The notes: a model not told the origin generated them from the letters alone. Positions 16,964 to 26,114 are shown, counted from the first letter of the stretch. The stretch is 64,000 nucleotides of DNA from Helicobacter sp. 12S02232-10 (GCF_002272895.1 NZ_MLAQ01000008.1:1-64000); one strand, 5' to 3'. Numbers and translations are program-made.

Positions 16964-17062
16964 CGTTATCTTTTGATCGTTTAAATTGGAGGGGGCTTTT
17001 ATTTGTTTTGAATAGATTCTTGCAATCCAAATTTTTCGAATCAATTTCAATGCAAGCTGTTA

Positions 17063-18208
17063 TTAATTAATAATCTTTTCAAGCTCATAAAATTTTTCAC
17101 AAATATAGAGTATTTGTTCTTGTTTGATGTGTTCTCCTATCGGCAGGCTTAGAATATCGGAAGCGTATTTTTTGGCGTTTTTGTTTGAGGCAATTTTGCA
17201 TTCAGGATGCCCCAAAAGGACTTCTAGGCTTCCCAAGTCTTGGGGATAGTGGATACCACAAGCAATGCCATTTTTTTCCAAATATTCCATAATTATTTTT
17301 CTTTTTCCTTTCCATTTTTTTACCAATCGGATGACGTATAAATGCCAAACATTGTTTTCTTTAAAGCAAGATTTTGGAGGTAGGAAGATGTTTTCAAATG
17401 TGCTTAGATTTTGACTATAGGTTTCAGCACATTTTTGGCGTGCGGCATTTGAGTCTTGGAGTCGTTTGAGTTTGATGTCTAGGATACCTGCTTGCAAGGA
17501 GTCCAAGCGAGAATTTCTTCCGATTAAAGCGTGATCGTATTTATTATTTGTAATGCCGTGATTGGAAATGGAGCGACAGATTTTTAATAATTCTAAATCG
17601 TTGCTAATAATTGCTCCTCCATCTCCATAAGCACCAATGTTTTTACCCGGATAAAAGCTAAAACAACCGACATTCCCAATACTTCCAACATTTTTAATTT
17701 CATCTTTCCAAAGGATTTTTGCCCCGTGGGCTTGCGAACAATCTTCGATGACTTTAAGAGAATGTTTTTTAGCTAAATCCATAATGGAATTCATATCGCA
17801 CGCACGTCCATAAAGATGAACGGGCATAATGGCTGAAGTTTTAGGACTGATTGCATTTTCTAACGCTTTTATATCAATCAGATAATCTTCCGTGCAATCA
17901 ACCAATACAGCTTTGTAACCGCTGTTTAAAATGCTTTCAACGGAAGCAAAAAAGGTATTAGCAGGTACGATGATCTCGCTTGCAACGGGGAGATTTAAGG
18001 CCTTAATAGCGATTTCAAGCGCATCTGTTCCATTACCTACGCCCACACAGCCTTTTGTTCGGTTAAAACGTGAAAAATTTTCTTCAAATTTTTGAACATA
18101 TTTGCCCCCGACAAATACGCTTGAATGTAAAATTTCAGACAAAAGCAAATCAATTTGGGGCTTCAGAATATTATATTCTGCGTAAAGATCAAGAAATTTA
18201 ATTTGCAT
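17063..18208 (-). CDS. DegT/DnrJ/EryC1/StrS-type sugar aminotransferase
   Basis: The 381-residue PLP enzyme starts at MQIKFLDLYAEY (ATG at 18208), the usual N-terminus of this family; a TTG eight codons earlier would overlap the metQ gene. The PLP lysine is in SFYPGKNIGAYGDGG, and EDCSQAHGA holds the Asp that contacts the pyridine ring. Such enzymes transfer an amino group to a keto sugar nucleotide for O-chain, capsule or flagellin glycans. No dehydratase or acetyltransferase partner is nearby; it follows the methionine importer by 7 nt and may be co-transcribed with it by position alone. It might act with the glycan locus at 5-12 kb. Confidence 0.88.
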   Translation of the reverse strand: MQIKFLDLYAEYNILKPQIDLLLSEILHSSVFVGGKYVQKFEENFSRFNRTKGCVGVGNGTDALEIAIKALNLPVASEIIVPANTFFASVESILNSGYKAVLVDCTEDYLIDIKALENAISPKTSAIMPVHLYGRACDMNSIMDLAKKHSLKVIEDCSQAHGAKILWKDEIKNVGSIGNVGCFSFYPGKNIGAYGDGGAIISNDLELLKICRSISNHGITNNKYDHALIGRNSRLDSLQAGILDIKLKRLQDSNAARQKCAETYSQNLSTFENIFLPPKSCFKENNVWHLYVIRLVKKWKGKRKIIMEYLEKNGIACGIHYPQDLGSLEVLLGHPECKIASNKNAKKYASDILSLPIGEHIKQEQILYICEKFYELEKIIN

Positions 18209-18215
18209 AGCCTGA

Positions 18216-18980
18216 TCAAAAGGCCGGAACAATTTCGCCGTGATAGGTTTTTAAGATAAAATCCTTGACTTTTTGACTTTGTAAGGCTTTTTTAAGCTCA
18301 AGAATACTTTTTTTATTTTCATCGCCTTTTCTGACTGCTAAAACATTAGCATAAGGAGAGTCTGGACCTTCTGTAAAAATAGCGTCTTTAGCACTTAATC
18401 CGGCTTGAAGTGCATAGTTTCCATTGATAATTGCTCCATCAAGGTCATCCAATGCCTTTGTAAGCATTGCTGCTTCTAAGGGGCGAATTTTGATATTTTT
18501 AGGATTTTTGATGATGTCAAATTCAGTTGCATAGAGATTTGCAGGATCTTTTAGTGTTATAAGTCCTTTTTTATGGAGTAAAATAAGTGCTCTACCTCCG
18601 TTGCTTGGATCATTAGGGATAGCAATGGTTGCTCCGTTTGGGATTTGCTCGATTGATTTTATTTTTTTGGAATAAAATCCAAGCGGTTCAATATGGATTT
18701 TGGCGATGGAAACCAAATTTAAATTTCTGTCTTTGTTTGTTTTATCCAAAAAAGGTTGGTGTTGGATAAAATTTACGTCCAAAGACTTGTCTGCAAGCGC
18801 AAGATTAGGCGTTACATAATCAGTGAATTCAATAATTTTCAAGTCAATTCCCTTTTTTTTCAAGTCTGGAATGACGACTTTGAGAATTTGGGCTTGGGGA
18901 ATTGGTGTCGCTCCGACTTTTAGCACTTCAGCATAAATGAAGCTGATTCCTATGAGTAAGACTAAGATGATTTTTTTCAT
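18216..18980 (-). CDS. metQ: Methionine-binding protein MetQ, second copy
   Basis: The 254-residue protein belongs to the NlpA/MetQ family: signal peptide to about Ala17, then LKVGATPIPQAQIL, FTDYVTPN, FIQHQPFLD, and IANPSNGGR-like NDPSNGG. It is closely related to the protein encoded just upstream, and both share the KVGATP and EFDIIKNPK/ENPK segments, so a tandem duplication is likely. There is no lipobox Cys, so it appears to be a soluble periplasmic component. The copies may bind different substrates (L- and D-methionine or peptides); unknown. Confidence 0.9.
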   Translation of the reverse strand: MKKIILVLLIGISFIYAEVLKVGATPIPQAQILKVVIPDLKKKGIDLKIIEFTDYVTPNLALADKSLDVNFIQHQPFLDKTNKDRNLNLVSIAKIHIEPLGFYSKKIKSIEQIPNGATIAIPNDPSNGGRALILLHKKGLITLKDPANLYATEFDIIKNPKNIKIRPLEAAMLTKALDDLDGAIINGNYALQAGLSAKDAIFTEGPDSPYANVLAVRKGDENKKSILELKKALQSQKVKDFILKTYHGEIVPAF

Positions 18981-19001
18981 TTTTTTTCCTTTTGAATGAT
19001 T

Positions 19002-19772
19002 TTATTGAGCTGGGATGATCTCGCCTTTATATTTTTTGAGGATAAACTCTTTAATTTCAGGACTTAAGAGAACTTTTTTAAGTTTGACAATATCGGGATT
19101 GTTTTGGTTGTCTTCTCTTGAAGCAAGCACGTTGGTATAAATTGATTTACCATTTTCGTGAAAAAAAGCTTGCTTGAGACTCATCCCAGCTTGAAGCGCA
19201 TAATTGGCATTGATGACAGCTGCATCAATGCCGTCTAAAACTTTGGGAAGCATTGCGGCTTCAACTTGTTTAAACTTGAGTTTTTTCGGATTTTCTATAA
19301 TGTCAAATTCTGTAGAATCTAGATTTGTCGGATCTTTGAGTTTGATAACGCCGTTATCGTGTAAAAGAATTAAAGCGCGCGAATAATTTGTTGGATCATT
19401 TGGCAATGCAATAAGCGATCCGTTTTTAATATCTGCAACGCTTTTATATTTTTTGGAATAAAATCCCAAAGGAACGACATAAATTGGTTCAATGGCTACA
19501 AGTTTAAACCCTCTGTCTTTATTTATTTTTTCTAAGAAAGGTTTGTGTTGGTATAAGTTGGCATCACTAGATCCTTCATTTAAAGAGATATCAGGAGTCA
19601 CATAATCTGTGAAGCTTTGGATAATGAGATTGACACCTTCTTTGGCCAAAATCGGCTTGGCAAATTCTAAAATTTCAGCTGCAGGAACCGGTGTAGCACC
19701 TACTTTGAGGTTGCCTGCAAATGCACTTAGAGTAAATGTGAAAAATAGTGTAAGCATTTTAATGATTTTCAT
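19002..19772 (-). CDS. metQ: Methionine-binding protein MetQ, first copy
   Basis: The 256-residue NlpA/MetQ-type protein has a signal peptide ending near AFA (residue 19) and the family motifs LKVGATPVPAAEI, FTDYVTPD, YQHKPFLEK and LPNDPTNYSRAL. It captures methionine in the periplasm and delivers it to MetI-MetN. It lies 18 nt downstream of metI and 21 nt upstream of the second metQ. No Cys at the cleavage site is present, unlike the lipidated E. coli MetQ. Confidence 0.92.
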   Translation of the reverse strand: MKIIKMLTLFFTFTLSAFAGNLKVGATPVPAAEILEFAKPILAKEGVNLIIQSFTDYVTPDISLNEGSSDANLYQHKPFLEKINKDRGFKLVAIEPIYVVPLGFYSKKYKSVADIKNGSLIALPNDPTNYSRALILLHDNGVIKLKDPTNLDSTEFDIIENPKKLKFKQVEAAMLPKVLDGIDAAVINANYALQAGMSLKQAFFHENGKSIYTNVLASREDNQNNPDIVKLKKVLLSPEIKEFILKKYKGEIIPAQ

Positions 19773-19790
19773 AACTTTTCCTTGTTAGTT

Positions 19791-20435
19791 TTATTTATAT
19801 TTTCGCAGTCTTTTAACGACTAAATCTCCGCTTGTTTGAATGATTTGTACCAAAACAATGATTGTGATGACAGAGTAGAGTAAAACATCAGGGCGATAAG
19901 TCTGATAACCGATCCTGATAGCTAAGTCTCCGAGTCCGCCTGCTCCTACTGCACCTGCCATTGCAGAATATCCGATAAGGGAAACGGTTGTGATGATGAG
20001 GGCATTGACCAAAGAGGGTAAGCTTTCAGCAATCATCATTTTTACAATCATAAATTTATTTGCGCCCATACTCTGTGTGGCTTCAATCAATCCTTTGGGA
20101 ACTTCGGCTAAAGCCCCTTCAAAAAGTCTGGCTACAAATGGGATTGCAGAAATTGAAAGCGGAATGATGGCAGCAGTGCTTCCGATACTTGTCCCAATGA
20201 TCAGACGAGAAAGTGGCAGTAGTAAAATAATTAAAATGATAAATGGGAAAGATCTTGCTGTATTGACAATCCCTCCCAAAGCCTTATTTAACATCGGCAT
20301 TGGAAGAATGCCATCTTGTTTGGTGATCTGTAAAAAAACTCCCAAAGGAAGTCCAAATAACACTGCAAAAATGCACGAAAAAAATACCATATAAATAGTT
20401 TCGAGTGTCGAGTTATGGATCATATCAAAAATCAT
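19791..20435 (-). CDS. metI: Methionine ABC transporter permease
   Basis: The 214-residue inner-membrane protein has five membrane segments and the permease EAA loop near residues 123-150 (EATQSMGANKFMIVKMMIAE), which docks on MetN. The segment GAVGAGGLGDLAIRIGYQ and the C-terminal hydrophobic helix match MetI. It lies one base downstream of metN and is followed by two binding-protein genes, so the unit is metN-metI-metQ-metQ. Confidence 0.95.
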   Translation of the reverse strand: MIFDMIHNSTLETIYMVFFSCIFAVLFGLPLGVFLQITKQDGILPMPMLNKALGGIVNTARSFPFIILIILLLPLSRLIIGTSIGSTAAIIPLSISAIPFVARLFEGALAEVPKGLIEATQSMGANKFMIVKMMIAESLPSLVNALIITTVSLIGYSAMAGAVGAGGLGDLAIRIGYQTYRPDVLLYSVITIIVLVQIIQTSGDLVVKRLRKYK

Positions 20436-20436
20436 T

Positions 20437-21438
20437 TTAAGCCCCTAATTCTTGAATCGTTAATCCATTTTGTTTCAGATAGTCAATGGATTCTGAGATT
20501 TTATTTTCTTTTCCGTTAAATTTGATCACTAAATGCCCAATGCTCTCTGTTGCCAAATCTTCTATATTTCCCGAAAGTATGTTGGCATCAATGTCAAAGC
20601 GTTTGATAACATCTGAAATCAATGGTTTATTGGCATTATCTCCTGTAAAAATGATCTTAAATACATTTTTTTGATCTTTCAGATGTGAAAGGATATCTTT
20701 GCTGTCTGCAGGCGGGAGATAAGAGATAAGTTCTTTGGTTATTTCATTTTTTGGATTTGCAAAAAGTTTATGAACAAGTCCTCTTTCAACGATTTCTCCA
20801 TCGCTCATCACGCACATTTGAGTGCAGATTTCTTTTACAACTTCTATTTGGTGTGTAATCAGAACAATTGTGAGATCAAATTTTTTCTGAATATTTTTTA
20901 GAAGGTTCAGGATGGATTTTGTGGTTTTTGTATCCAAAGCGCTTGTTGCCTCATCGCATAAAAGAATTTTGGGGTGATTTGCCAAGGCTCTTGCTATAGC
21001 CACTCTTTGTTTTTGTCCCCCGCTAAGTTGGCTTGGATAAAAATCTGCCTTTTCCTTAAGCCCAACTAGATCTAAAAGCTCATAAACGCGTTCGGAGATA
21101 TTTTGACGTTTCCAGCCTGCTATTTCAAGGGCGAAAGCGACATTTCCAAATACATTTCTTGAGCTTAATAAATTGAAATGTTGAAAAATCATACCGATTT
21201 TTTGACGTATTTTTTGAAGCTCCTTAGGTTTAAGAGAGAGCATATTAATTCCATCTATGATAAGCTCGCCATCAGTGGGATCTTCCAAGCGATTGATGAT
21301 TCGAATAAGGGTGGATTTTCCTGCCCCCGAATACCCAATAACCCCCATAATATCACCGGCTTTTACTTCTAAATCCAATTTTTTGATTGCGCAAAATCCG
21401 TTTGGATAATTCTTTGTTATATTTTTTAAGGTAATAAT
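20437..21438 (-). CDS. metN: Methionine ABC transporter ATPase, apparent AUU start
   Basis: This ATPase has Walker A GYSGAGKST, signature LSGGQKQR, Walker B ILLCDEATSALD, the switch His in LITHQ, and a C-terminal NIL (ACT-like) regulatory domain, which in MetN senses cytoplasmic methionine. The first ATG/GTG/TTG in frame (TTG 21378) lacks a ribosome site and would cut off the first beta strand. Homology (the E. coli start reads MIKLSNITK) aligns with a frame that continues back to ITLKNITK. AAGGAG at 21450-21445 sits six bases before an ATT at 21438, giving 333 residues with ATT as the initiator. A lost start codon is the alternative. Confidence 0.85.
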   Translation of the reverse strand: MITLKNITKNYPNGFCAIKKLDLEVKAGDIMGVIGYSGAGKSTLIRIINRLEDPTDGELIIDGINMLSLKPKELQKIRQKIGMIFQHFNLLSSRNVFGNVAFALEIAGWKRQNISERVYELLDLVGLKEKADFYPSQLSGGQKQRVAIARALANHPKILLCDEATSALDTKTTKSILNLLKNIQKKFDLTIVLITHQIEVVKEICTQMCVMSDGEIVERGLVHKLFANPKNEITKELISYLPPADSKDILSHLKDQKNVFKIIFTGDNANKPLISDVIKRFDIDANILSGNIEDLATESIGHLVIKFNGKENKISESIDYLKQNGLTIQELGA

Positions 21439-21571
21439 GATTGACTCCTTAAGATAAATAAATATGCTAGATAAAAACTAGTTGCGATTTTATATTAATA
21501 TTTTAAAAACACGAATTGTATTTAAAATTTATTTTTGAGATTTGTCTTAAAATGTTACAAATATTCTCATT

Positions 21572-21862
21572 TTATCCATCTTGAAGAGATTTGCTGAATT
21601 GAGAAGAATATTCGGCATTTTTTAGCCAGATAAAAATTTCTACTACGCTTTGATAAAGTTCTTCTGGGATTGATGCATCAATTTGTATTTTCGTTAAAGA
21701 TTCGGCTAAAGCAGGGTTGGCAAAAATAGGCACGTCGAATTCTTTTGCTTTATTGATAATATTTTTTGCGATTTCCCCTATACCTGAAGCGACAACTTTA
21801 GGGGCATTGTCTGTTTGTGAGTGATAAGCTAGGGCTACTGCTTTAAGAGTATTGTTTTTCAT
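21572..21862 (-). CDS. flhX: FlhX: free-standing FlhB C-terminal domain
   Basis: The 96-residue protein resembles the cytoplasmic C-terminal part of the flagellar export switch FlhB and nothing of its membrane part. It begins at KAVALAYHSQTDNAPKVVASG, which corresponds to FlhB immediately after the NPTH autocleavage site, so it looks like a pre-cut FlhB C-fragment. The H. pylori homologue (HP1575) can stand in for the cleaved FlhB domain in flagellar export. It lies 4 nt after ribE and upstream of metN, the same order as in H. pylori. Confidence 0.88.
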   Translation of the reverse strand: MKNNTLKAVALAYHSQTDNAPKVVASGIGEIAKNIINKAKEFDVPIFANPALAESLTKIQIDASIPEELYQSVVEIFIWLKNAEYSSQFSKSLQDG

Positions 21863-21865
21863 TAA

Positions 21866-22486
21866 TTAGTAACCCAGCAAGATCGAATCAATTTCTTTCC
21901 AAGAACAGAGGTCGAGTTTTTTATCCCGCTTTTTAAGAAGATGAGCGATACTTCTTACTAGCACGTCGGTTTCTATATTGACCCTTCTTTGAGGTTTATA
22001 GGTATGAAAAAGAGTATGTTTTAGAGTATAAGGAATGATGGTGAGTCCAAATCCTTCTTGGAAAATCTCTGATACTGTCAGGCTGATCCCATCTATAGTG
22101 ATGGAACCTTGCGGGATCACTAGATCCAAAATTTCTTTGGAGGTTTGGATAAAAAAGTCTGTTTGATTTGTCTTTTTACTAATGCTCTTGATTGTGCCAA
22201 TCCCGTCAATATGCCCTTGTACAAAGTGACCATCCAATCTTGAAGTTGCTTTTAAAGCAGGTTCGATATGCACAAGGTTTTTATAGTTTTCTAAGGCGAT
22301 ATGTTTTTGAGTGTGTTCGCTGAGTTCGAGTTCAAACCCATCTTCATTGGTTTGGACGACTGTAAGACATACTCCATTGACAGCGATACTATCTCCAAGC
22401 TGAGGTCTATAGGGACTATGAAGATATAAAATATTATTTTGAAATTTTTTTACTTTTGCAATCTCACGCACAAGCCCGCTGAACAA
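21866..22486 (-). CDS. ribE: Riboflavin synthase alpha subunit
   Basis: The 206-residue enzyme has two tandem lumazine-binding repeats: MFSG, then GDSIAVNGVCLTV (residues about 31-43) in the first half and GSITIDGISLTV in the second. It dismutates two 6,7-dimethyl-8-ribityllumazine molecules into riboflavin. The DGHFVQGHIDG block lies at the junction. It is first in the ribE-flhX pair and divergent from tatD, with about 96 nt between the two starts. Confidence 0.95.
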   Translation of the reverse strand: MFSGLVREIAKVKKFQNNILYLHSPYRPQLGDSIAVNGVCLTVVQTNEDGFELELSEHTQKHIALENYKNLVHIEPALKATSRLDGHFVQGHIDGIGTIKSISKKTNQTDFFIQTSKEILDLVIPQGSITIDGISLTVSEIFQEGFGLTIIPYTLKHTLFHTYKPQRRVNIETDVLVRSIAHLLKKRDKKLDLCSWKEIDSILLGY

Positions 22487-22582
22487 AATTATAATCCTTA
22501 ATTTTTATCTGTTGTCAAAATACTGAAGTTTTTTGACTAAAATTGACGAATAATAAAATTCTACCATACAATTGAGAGGAAA

Positions 22583-23353
22583 ATGAACTGTTTGATTGAT
22601 ACGCATTGCCATTTGGATAGCCGAGTTTATGAGAATGATCTTGAAGAAGTTATTCAGGAATCAATGAATAATGGCGTCAAAAAAATCATCATTCCCGGAG
22701 CTGATTTGAAAGATTTGCCTAATGCTGTTGCAATTGCAGAAAAATACGAGCAAATTTATTTTGCAGTGGGTATCCACCCTTATGAGATTCAAAATGCACA
22801 CATTCCCTCTCTTAAAGAATTGATTTCTCATCCCAAGTGCGTGGGGGTTGGAGAATGTGGGTTGGATTACTACAGACTTCCTCCTGAAGAAGAGAGAAAG
22901 GATTATAAGGATGCTCAAAAAAAAGCTTTTATTTCTCAAATTGAATTGTCTATTGCATTTGATAAACCTTTAATTGTACATATTCGAGAGGCAAGTTTTG
23001 ATGCCTTTGAAATTTTAAGTCGATACAAGGAAGCACACGGGGTTTTGCATTGTTTTAATGCCGATGAGATCTTGTTGGGTTTGTCTGATAGGTTTTATTA
23101 TGGGATTGGGGGCGTGGCGACTTTTAAAAACGCTAAAAAAATTATTGAAATTTTACCAAAGATCCCAAAAAGCAGATTATTACTTGAAACTGATGCGCCT
23201 TATTTGAGTCCTCACCCTTACAGAGGAGAGAGAAATGAGCCAATGCGCATACCCTTGATTGCTCACAAACTTTCTGAAGTGCTTGCGATGAATGTCGATG
23301 AAATTGCTTCCCTTACAACCCAAAATGCTTATGATTTGTTTGGTTCGATTTAA
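22583..23353 (+). CDS. TatD-family metal-dependent hydrolase/DNase
   Basis: The 256-residue TIM-barrel protein has the TatD metal motifs DTHCHLD at the N-terminus, GECGLDYYR near residue 92, HIREA at 133, HCFN at 153 and ETDAPYLSP near 204. Family members have 3'-5' exonuclease activity and take part in nucleic-acid quality control. It starts at an ATG preceded by GAGAGG. The following gene, mltD-like, starts 93 nt downstream behind an imperfect hairpin (GGGTTTA/TAAACCC, 23390-23417). Confidence 0.9.
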   Translation: MNCLIDTHCHLDSRVYENDLEEVIQESMNNGVKKIIIPGADLKDLPNAVAIAEKYEQIYFAVGIHPYEIQNAHIPSLKELISHPKCVGVGECGLDYYRLPPEEERKDYKDAQKKAFISQIELSIAFDKPLIVHIREASFDAFEILSRYKEAHGVLHCFNADEILLGLSDRFYYGIGGVATFKNAKKIIEILPKIPKSRLLLETDAPYLSPHPYRGERNEPMRIPLIAHKLSEVLAMNVDEIASLTTQNAYDLFGSI

Positions 23354-23446
23354 GGATGAGGTTTTTATTGGGTGGAATAATTTTGGGTTTAAGTATTTTT
23401 CAAGTAGAATAAACCCTTAATTCTAGATTTTCAGTTAGGAAAATAA

Positions 23447-24562
23447 ATGCAGCTAAAAACAATGGTTTTGCTGACCTGTTTGTGTTCATCAAGTATGTTG
23501 AAAGCAGACTTTAATAGTCTTATTTATGACAGGTTTAGCGAAAATATTTTAAACTCTTTTGGTGTGAGCGGGACATTTTTGGCTGAATTGAAAGTAAAAA
23601 ATTCATTTAAGACAAATAGTGCAGAAGCCAGATGGGATTATTTTTTGGAAAAGTTTGATTCTAGCTATGAGTTTATACCGATTCTTAAAAGTATGATGGC
23701 TCAAGCAGGGATTCCTCAAGAATTTTTGTTTTTAGCTATGGCAGAGTCTGAATTTTCTACAAGAGCATATAGTCCTAAAAAAGCTTCTGGAATTTGGCAA
23801 CTTATGCCTGTTACAGCTAAACAGCTTGGATTAAAGATCAATGATTATATTGATGAGAGGCGTGATCCCATCAAAAGCACTCAGGCTGCTATTAAATACC
23901 TTCAATTTCTATATAAACTTACGGGGCAATGGTATTTGGCTGCTATGGCTTATAATTGTGGTGTGGGGAGACTTCAAAAGGCCATCAAGAAAGCTCAAAC
24001 AAGTGATATTAATGTTCTTTTGGACGATAAGAAAAAATATCTTCCAAAAGAAACAAGGAATTATATGCGGATGATTTTGAGTATGTCTGTAGCTTTTAAC
24101 AATATCGATAGATTTAAAAGTGAGGATAGGGAATATTTACTCAATCGAGGGGCGATGAATACTTTAGCGAGTGTGAATGTCAAGGCGGGAACCTTGCTCA
24201 AAACGATTGCACAGGGAGCAGGAATAAGTTTAAGCGAATTGAAAAAATACAATCGTCAATTCCGTTACGATTTTTTACCCCCAGGCTATAAAGAATATAC
24301 TGTCTATATCCCTTATGAGAAACTCGTTTATTTCAAACAGAATTTTAAAGAAGATGAAAATCCCAATGAAATGTTTGTTTTACACAAAGTAAAGCAGGGG
24401 GAAACGCTCACTTCCATTTCCAAAAAATATAAGGTCAGCATTCAAGAATTAAAGATTACCAATAATCTTAAAAATTCTTTCTTATCCATCAATCAAAAAC
24501 TTATTGTTCCAGTCATTAGAAAAGATCATCAAAAATTAGCTCAAAATGAGGTCGGACGTTGA
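23447..24562 (+). CDS. mltD: Membrane-bound lytic murein transglycosylase (MltD-like)
   Basis: The 371-residue exported protein has a signal sequence to about residue 20, an SLT transglycosylase domain at roughly 85-240 with the catalytic Glu in AMAESEFSTRA, followed by the SGIWQLMP and AMAYNCG motifs, and a C-terminal LysM peptidoglycan-binding repeat at about 312-357 (VKQGETLTSISKKYKVS). It cuts glycan strands of murein with formation of anhydro-muramic ends. Its stop overlaps the rlpA-like start by four bases. Confidence 0.9.
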   Translation: MQLKTMVLLTCLCSSSMLKADFNSLIYDRFSENILNSFGVSGTFLAELKVKNSFKTNSAEARWDYFLEKFDSSYEFIPILKSMMAQAGIPQEFLFLAMAESEFSTRAYSPKKASGIWQLMPVTAKQLGLKINDYIDERRDPIKSTQAAIKYLQFLYKLTGQWYLAAMAYNCGVGRLQKAIKKAQTSDINVLLDDKKKYLPKETRNYMRMILSMSVAFNNIDRFKSEDREYLLNRGAMNTLASVNVKAGTLLKTIAQGAGISLSELKKYNRQFRYDFLPPGYKEYTVYIPYEKLVYFKQNFKEDENPNEMFVLHKVKQGETLTSISKKYKVSIQELKITNNLKNSFLSINQKLIVPVIRKDHQKLAQNEVGR

Positions 24563-25527
24563 GAGAATATGTTGGTAAAGGGCTTTTTGTTTTTATTTTA
24601 GCTTTATTTTGGGGCTGTTCTCCTCAAAGTGTTTATAATGGTGGGGTGGGTGCTTTTAGCGATTATGAAAGTTTAGGATCTTATCGATCTAAAAAATATA
24701 CTTCAAATTATACCAATCAATCTTATTCAAGTGAATCAGGTTTTGGATCAGGGAATGCTGCAGACGATGTTTTTACAGGTTCAAATCCTTCAATGTTGGA
24801 GGGAATGAGAGATTCTGCTGCGATTCAAAGAGCAACGATGAGACCTTATCAAATAGCGGGTAAATGGTATTATCCGACTAGAGTTGATGTGGGAGAAATT
24901 TTTGATGGAATTGCGAGTTGGTATGGACCGAACTTTCACGCTAAAAAGACCTCTAATGGCGAAACCTACAATATGCACGCTCATACAGCAGCAAGTAAAA
25001 TTTTACCGATGAATACAGTGGTAAAAGTTTATAATAAAGAAAACGGAAAAAGTACCGTTGTTAGGATTAATGACAGAGGTCCTTTTGTAGATGGGAGGAT
25101 TATTGATTTATCCAATGCAGCAGCTCGCGATATTAATATGGTTGATAAGGGAACAGCTAAAGTGAGACTTGAAGTCTTAGGTTTTGGCGGGATGATTTCT
25201 AAAAATTATGAAAGTTCTATTTCCAAAGATATGGAACAATCTAAGACCTTAAAAGAAGAATTTAAGATTGGAGAAAGTAAGACTAGCGTAGAGGGAGGGT
25301 CTTTTTCTTTGCAAATAGGGGCATTTAAGAAAAAAGAAGGGGCGCTTGCTCTAAAGGAGCAGACTGAAAAATCTATCAAAGAGAGTCATTATAAGGTCGA
25401 TATAAAAGAACAAGTCAGTAACGGCGAAGCAATTTATAGGGTTTTTGTTAAAGGCTTTCAAAGCGAGGATGAAGCGCTTGATTTTGCCAAATCAAAAAAT
25501 TTGGCCGGTATAGTCATCAGGGAGTAA
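24559..25527 (+). CDS. rlpA: RlpA-type septal lytic transglycosylase lipoprotein
   Basis: Starting at TTG (overlapping the previous stop, TTGA), the 322-residue protein has a lipobox LFWGC, a Ser/Tyr/Gly-rich linker, the double-psi beta-barrel RlpA domain at about 110-205 (GIASWYGPNFHAKKTSNGE, NDRGPFVDGRIIDLS with the conserved His/Asp), and a C-terminal SPOR domain near 245-322 that binds denuded septal murein. It is anchored in the outer membrane. Together with MltD it forms a murein-remodelling pair. HisB follows by two bases. Confidence 0.9.
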   Translation: MREYVGKGLFVFILALFWGCSPQSVYNGGVGAFSDYESLGSYRSKKYTSNYTNQSYSSESGFGSGNAADDVFTGSNPSMLEGMRDSAAIQRATMRPYQIAGKWYYPTRVDVGEIFDGIASWYGPNFHAKKTSNGETYNMHAHTAASKILPMNTVVKVYNKENGKSTVVRINDRGPFVDGRIIDLSNAAARDINMVDKGTAKVRLEVLGFGGMISKNYESSISKDMEQSKTLKEEFKIGESKTSVEGGSFSLQIGAFKKKEGALALKEQTEKSIKESHYKVDIKEQVSNGEAIYRVFVKGFQSEDEALDFAKSKNLAGIVIRE

Positions 25528-25529
25528 AA

Positions 25530-26114
25530 ATGAAGCAAATAACACGCGATACCAAAGAAACAAAAATAAAGGCTTCTTTGGAAATATATGGGAATGGTGA
25601 AGGAAAAATCAGCACAAAGATAGGTTTTTTTGATCATATGCTTGAAGCTTTTACTAAGCATTCTTTAATGGATTTGGATATTGTTTGTGAGGGGGATAAA
25701 CATATTGATGGGCATCATAGTGTTGAAGATTGTGGGATTGTTATTGGGAGTCTTTTGAGAGAGGAAATCTATCCGATTAAAAGTATTGAGAGATTTGGAA
25801 GTGGGGCTGTTGTGATGGATGAAGCTTGCGTGGAATGCGATATTGATATTTGCAACCGAGCTTTTTTGGTATTTGATATGGATAATTATGGGGATTTTAA
25901 AGGAAAAGTCGGGGATTTTGACATTGAATTGACCGAAGAGTTTTTTAGGGCTTTGGCAATGAATGCAGGGTTTTGTATGCATATTTATCTCAAAAGAGGA
26001 AAAAATCTCCATCATATTATAGAAGCGATTTTCAAATCCTTTGCATTGGCTTTGCGCAGGGCATTGTCACACAATCAAAGAATTGGCATTCCAAGCACGA
26101 AAGGCTCTTTGTGA
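25530..26114 (+). CDS. hisB: Imidazoleglycerol-phosphate dehydratase
   Basis: The 194-residue single-domain enzyme catalyses the sixth step of histidine synthesis. Metal-binding signatures GHHSVED near residue 61 and HHIIEAIFKSFALALRRAL near 161 are intact, plus GFFDHMLEAF. It lacks the phosphatase domain of the bifunctional E. coli HisB. It is not in a his operon but between rlpA and kdsC; KdsC's GTG start overlaps its TGA. Its presence argues against H. pylori, which lacks the pathway. Confidence 0.97.
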   Translation: MKQITRDTKETKIKASLEIYGNGEGKISTKIGFFDHMLEAFTKHSLMDLDIVCEGDKHIDGHHSVEDCGIVIGSLLREEIYPIKSIERFGSGAVVMDEACVECDIDICNRAFLVFDMDNYGDFKGKVGDFDIELTEEFFRALAMNAGFCMHIYLKRGKNLHHIIEAIFKSFALALRRALSHNQRIGIPSTKGSL

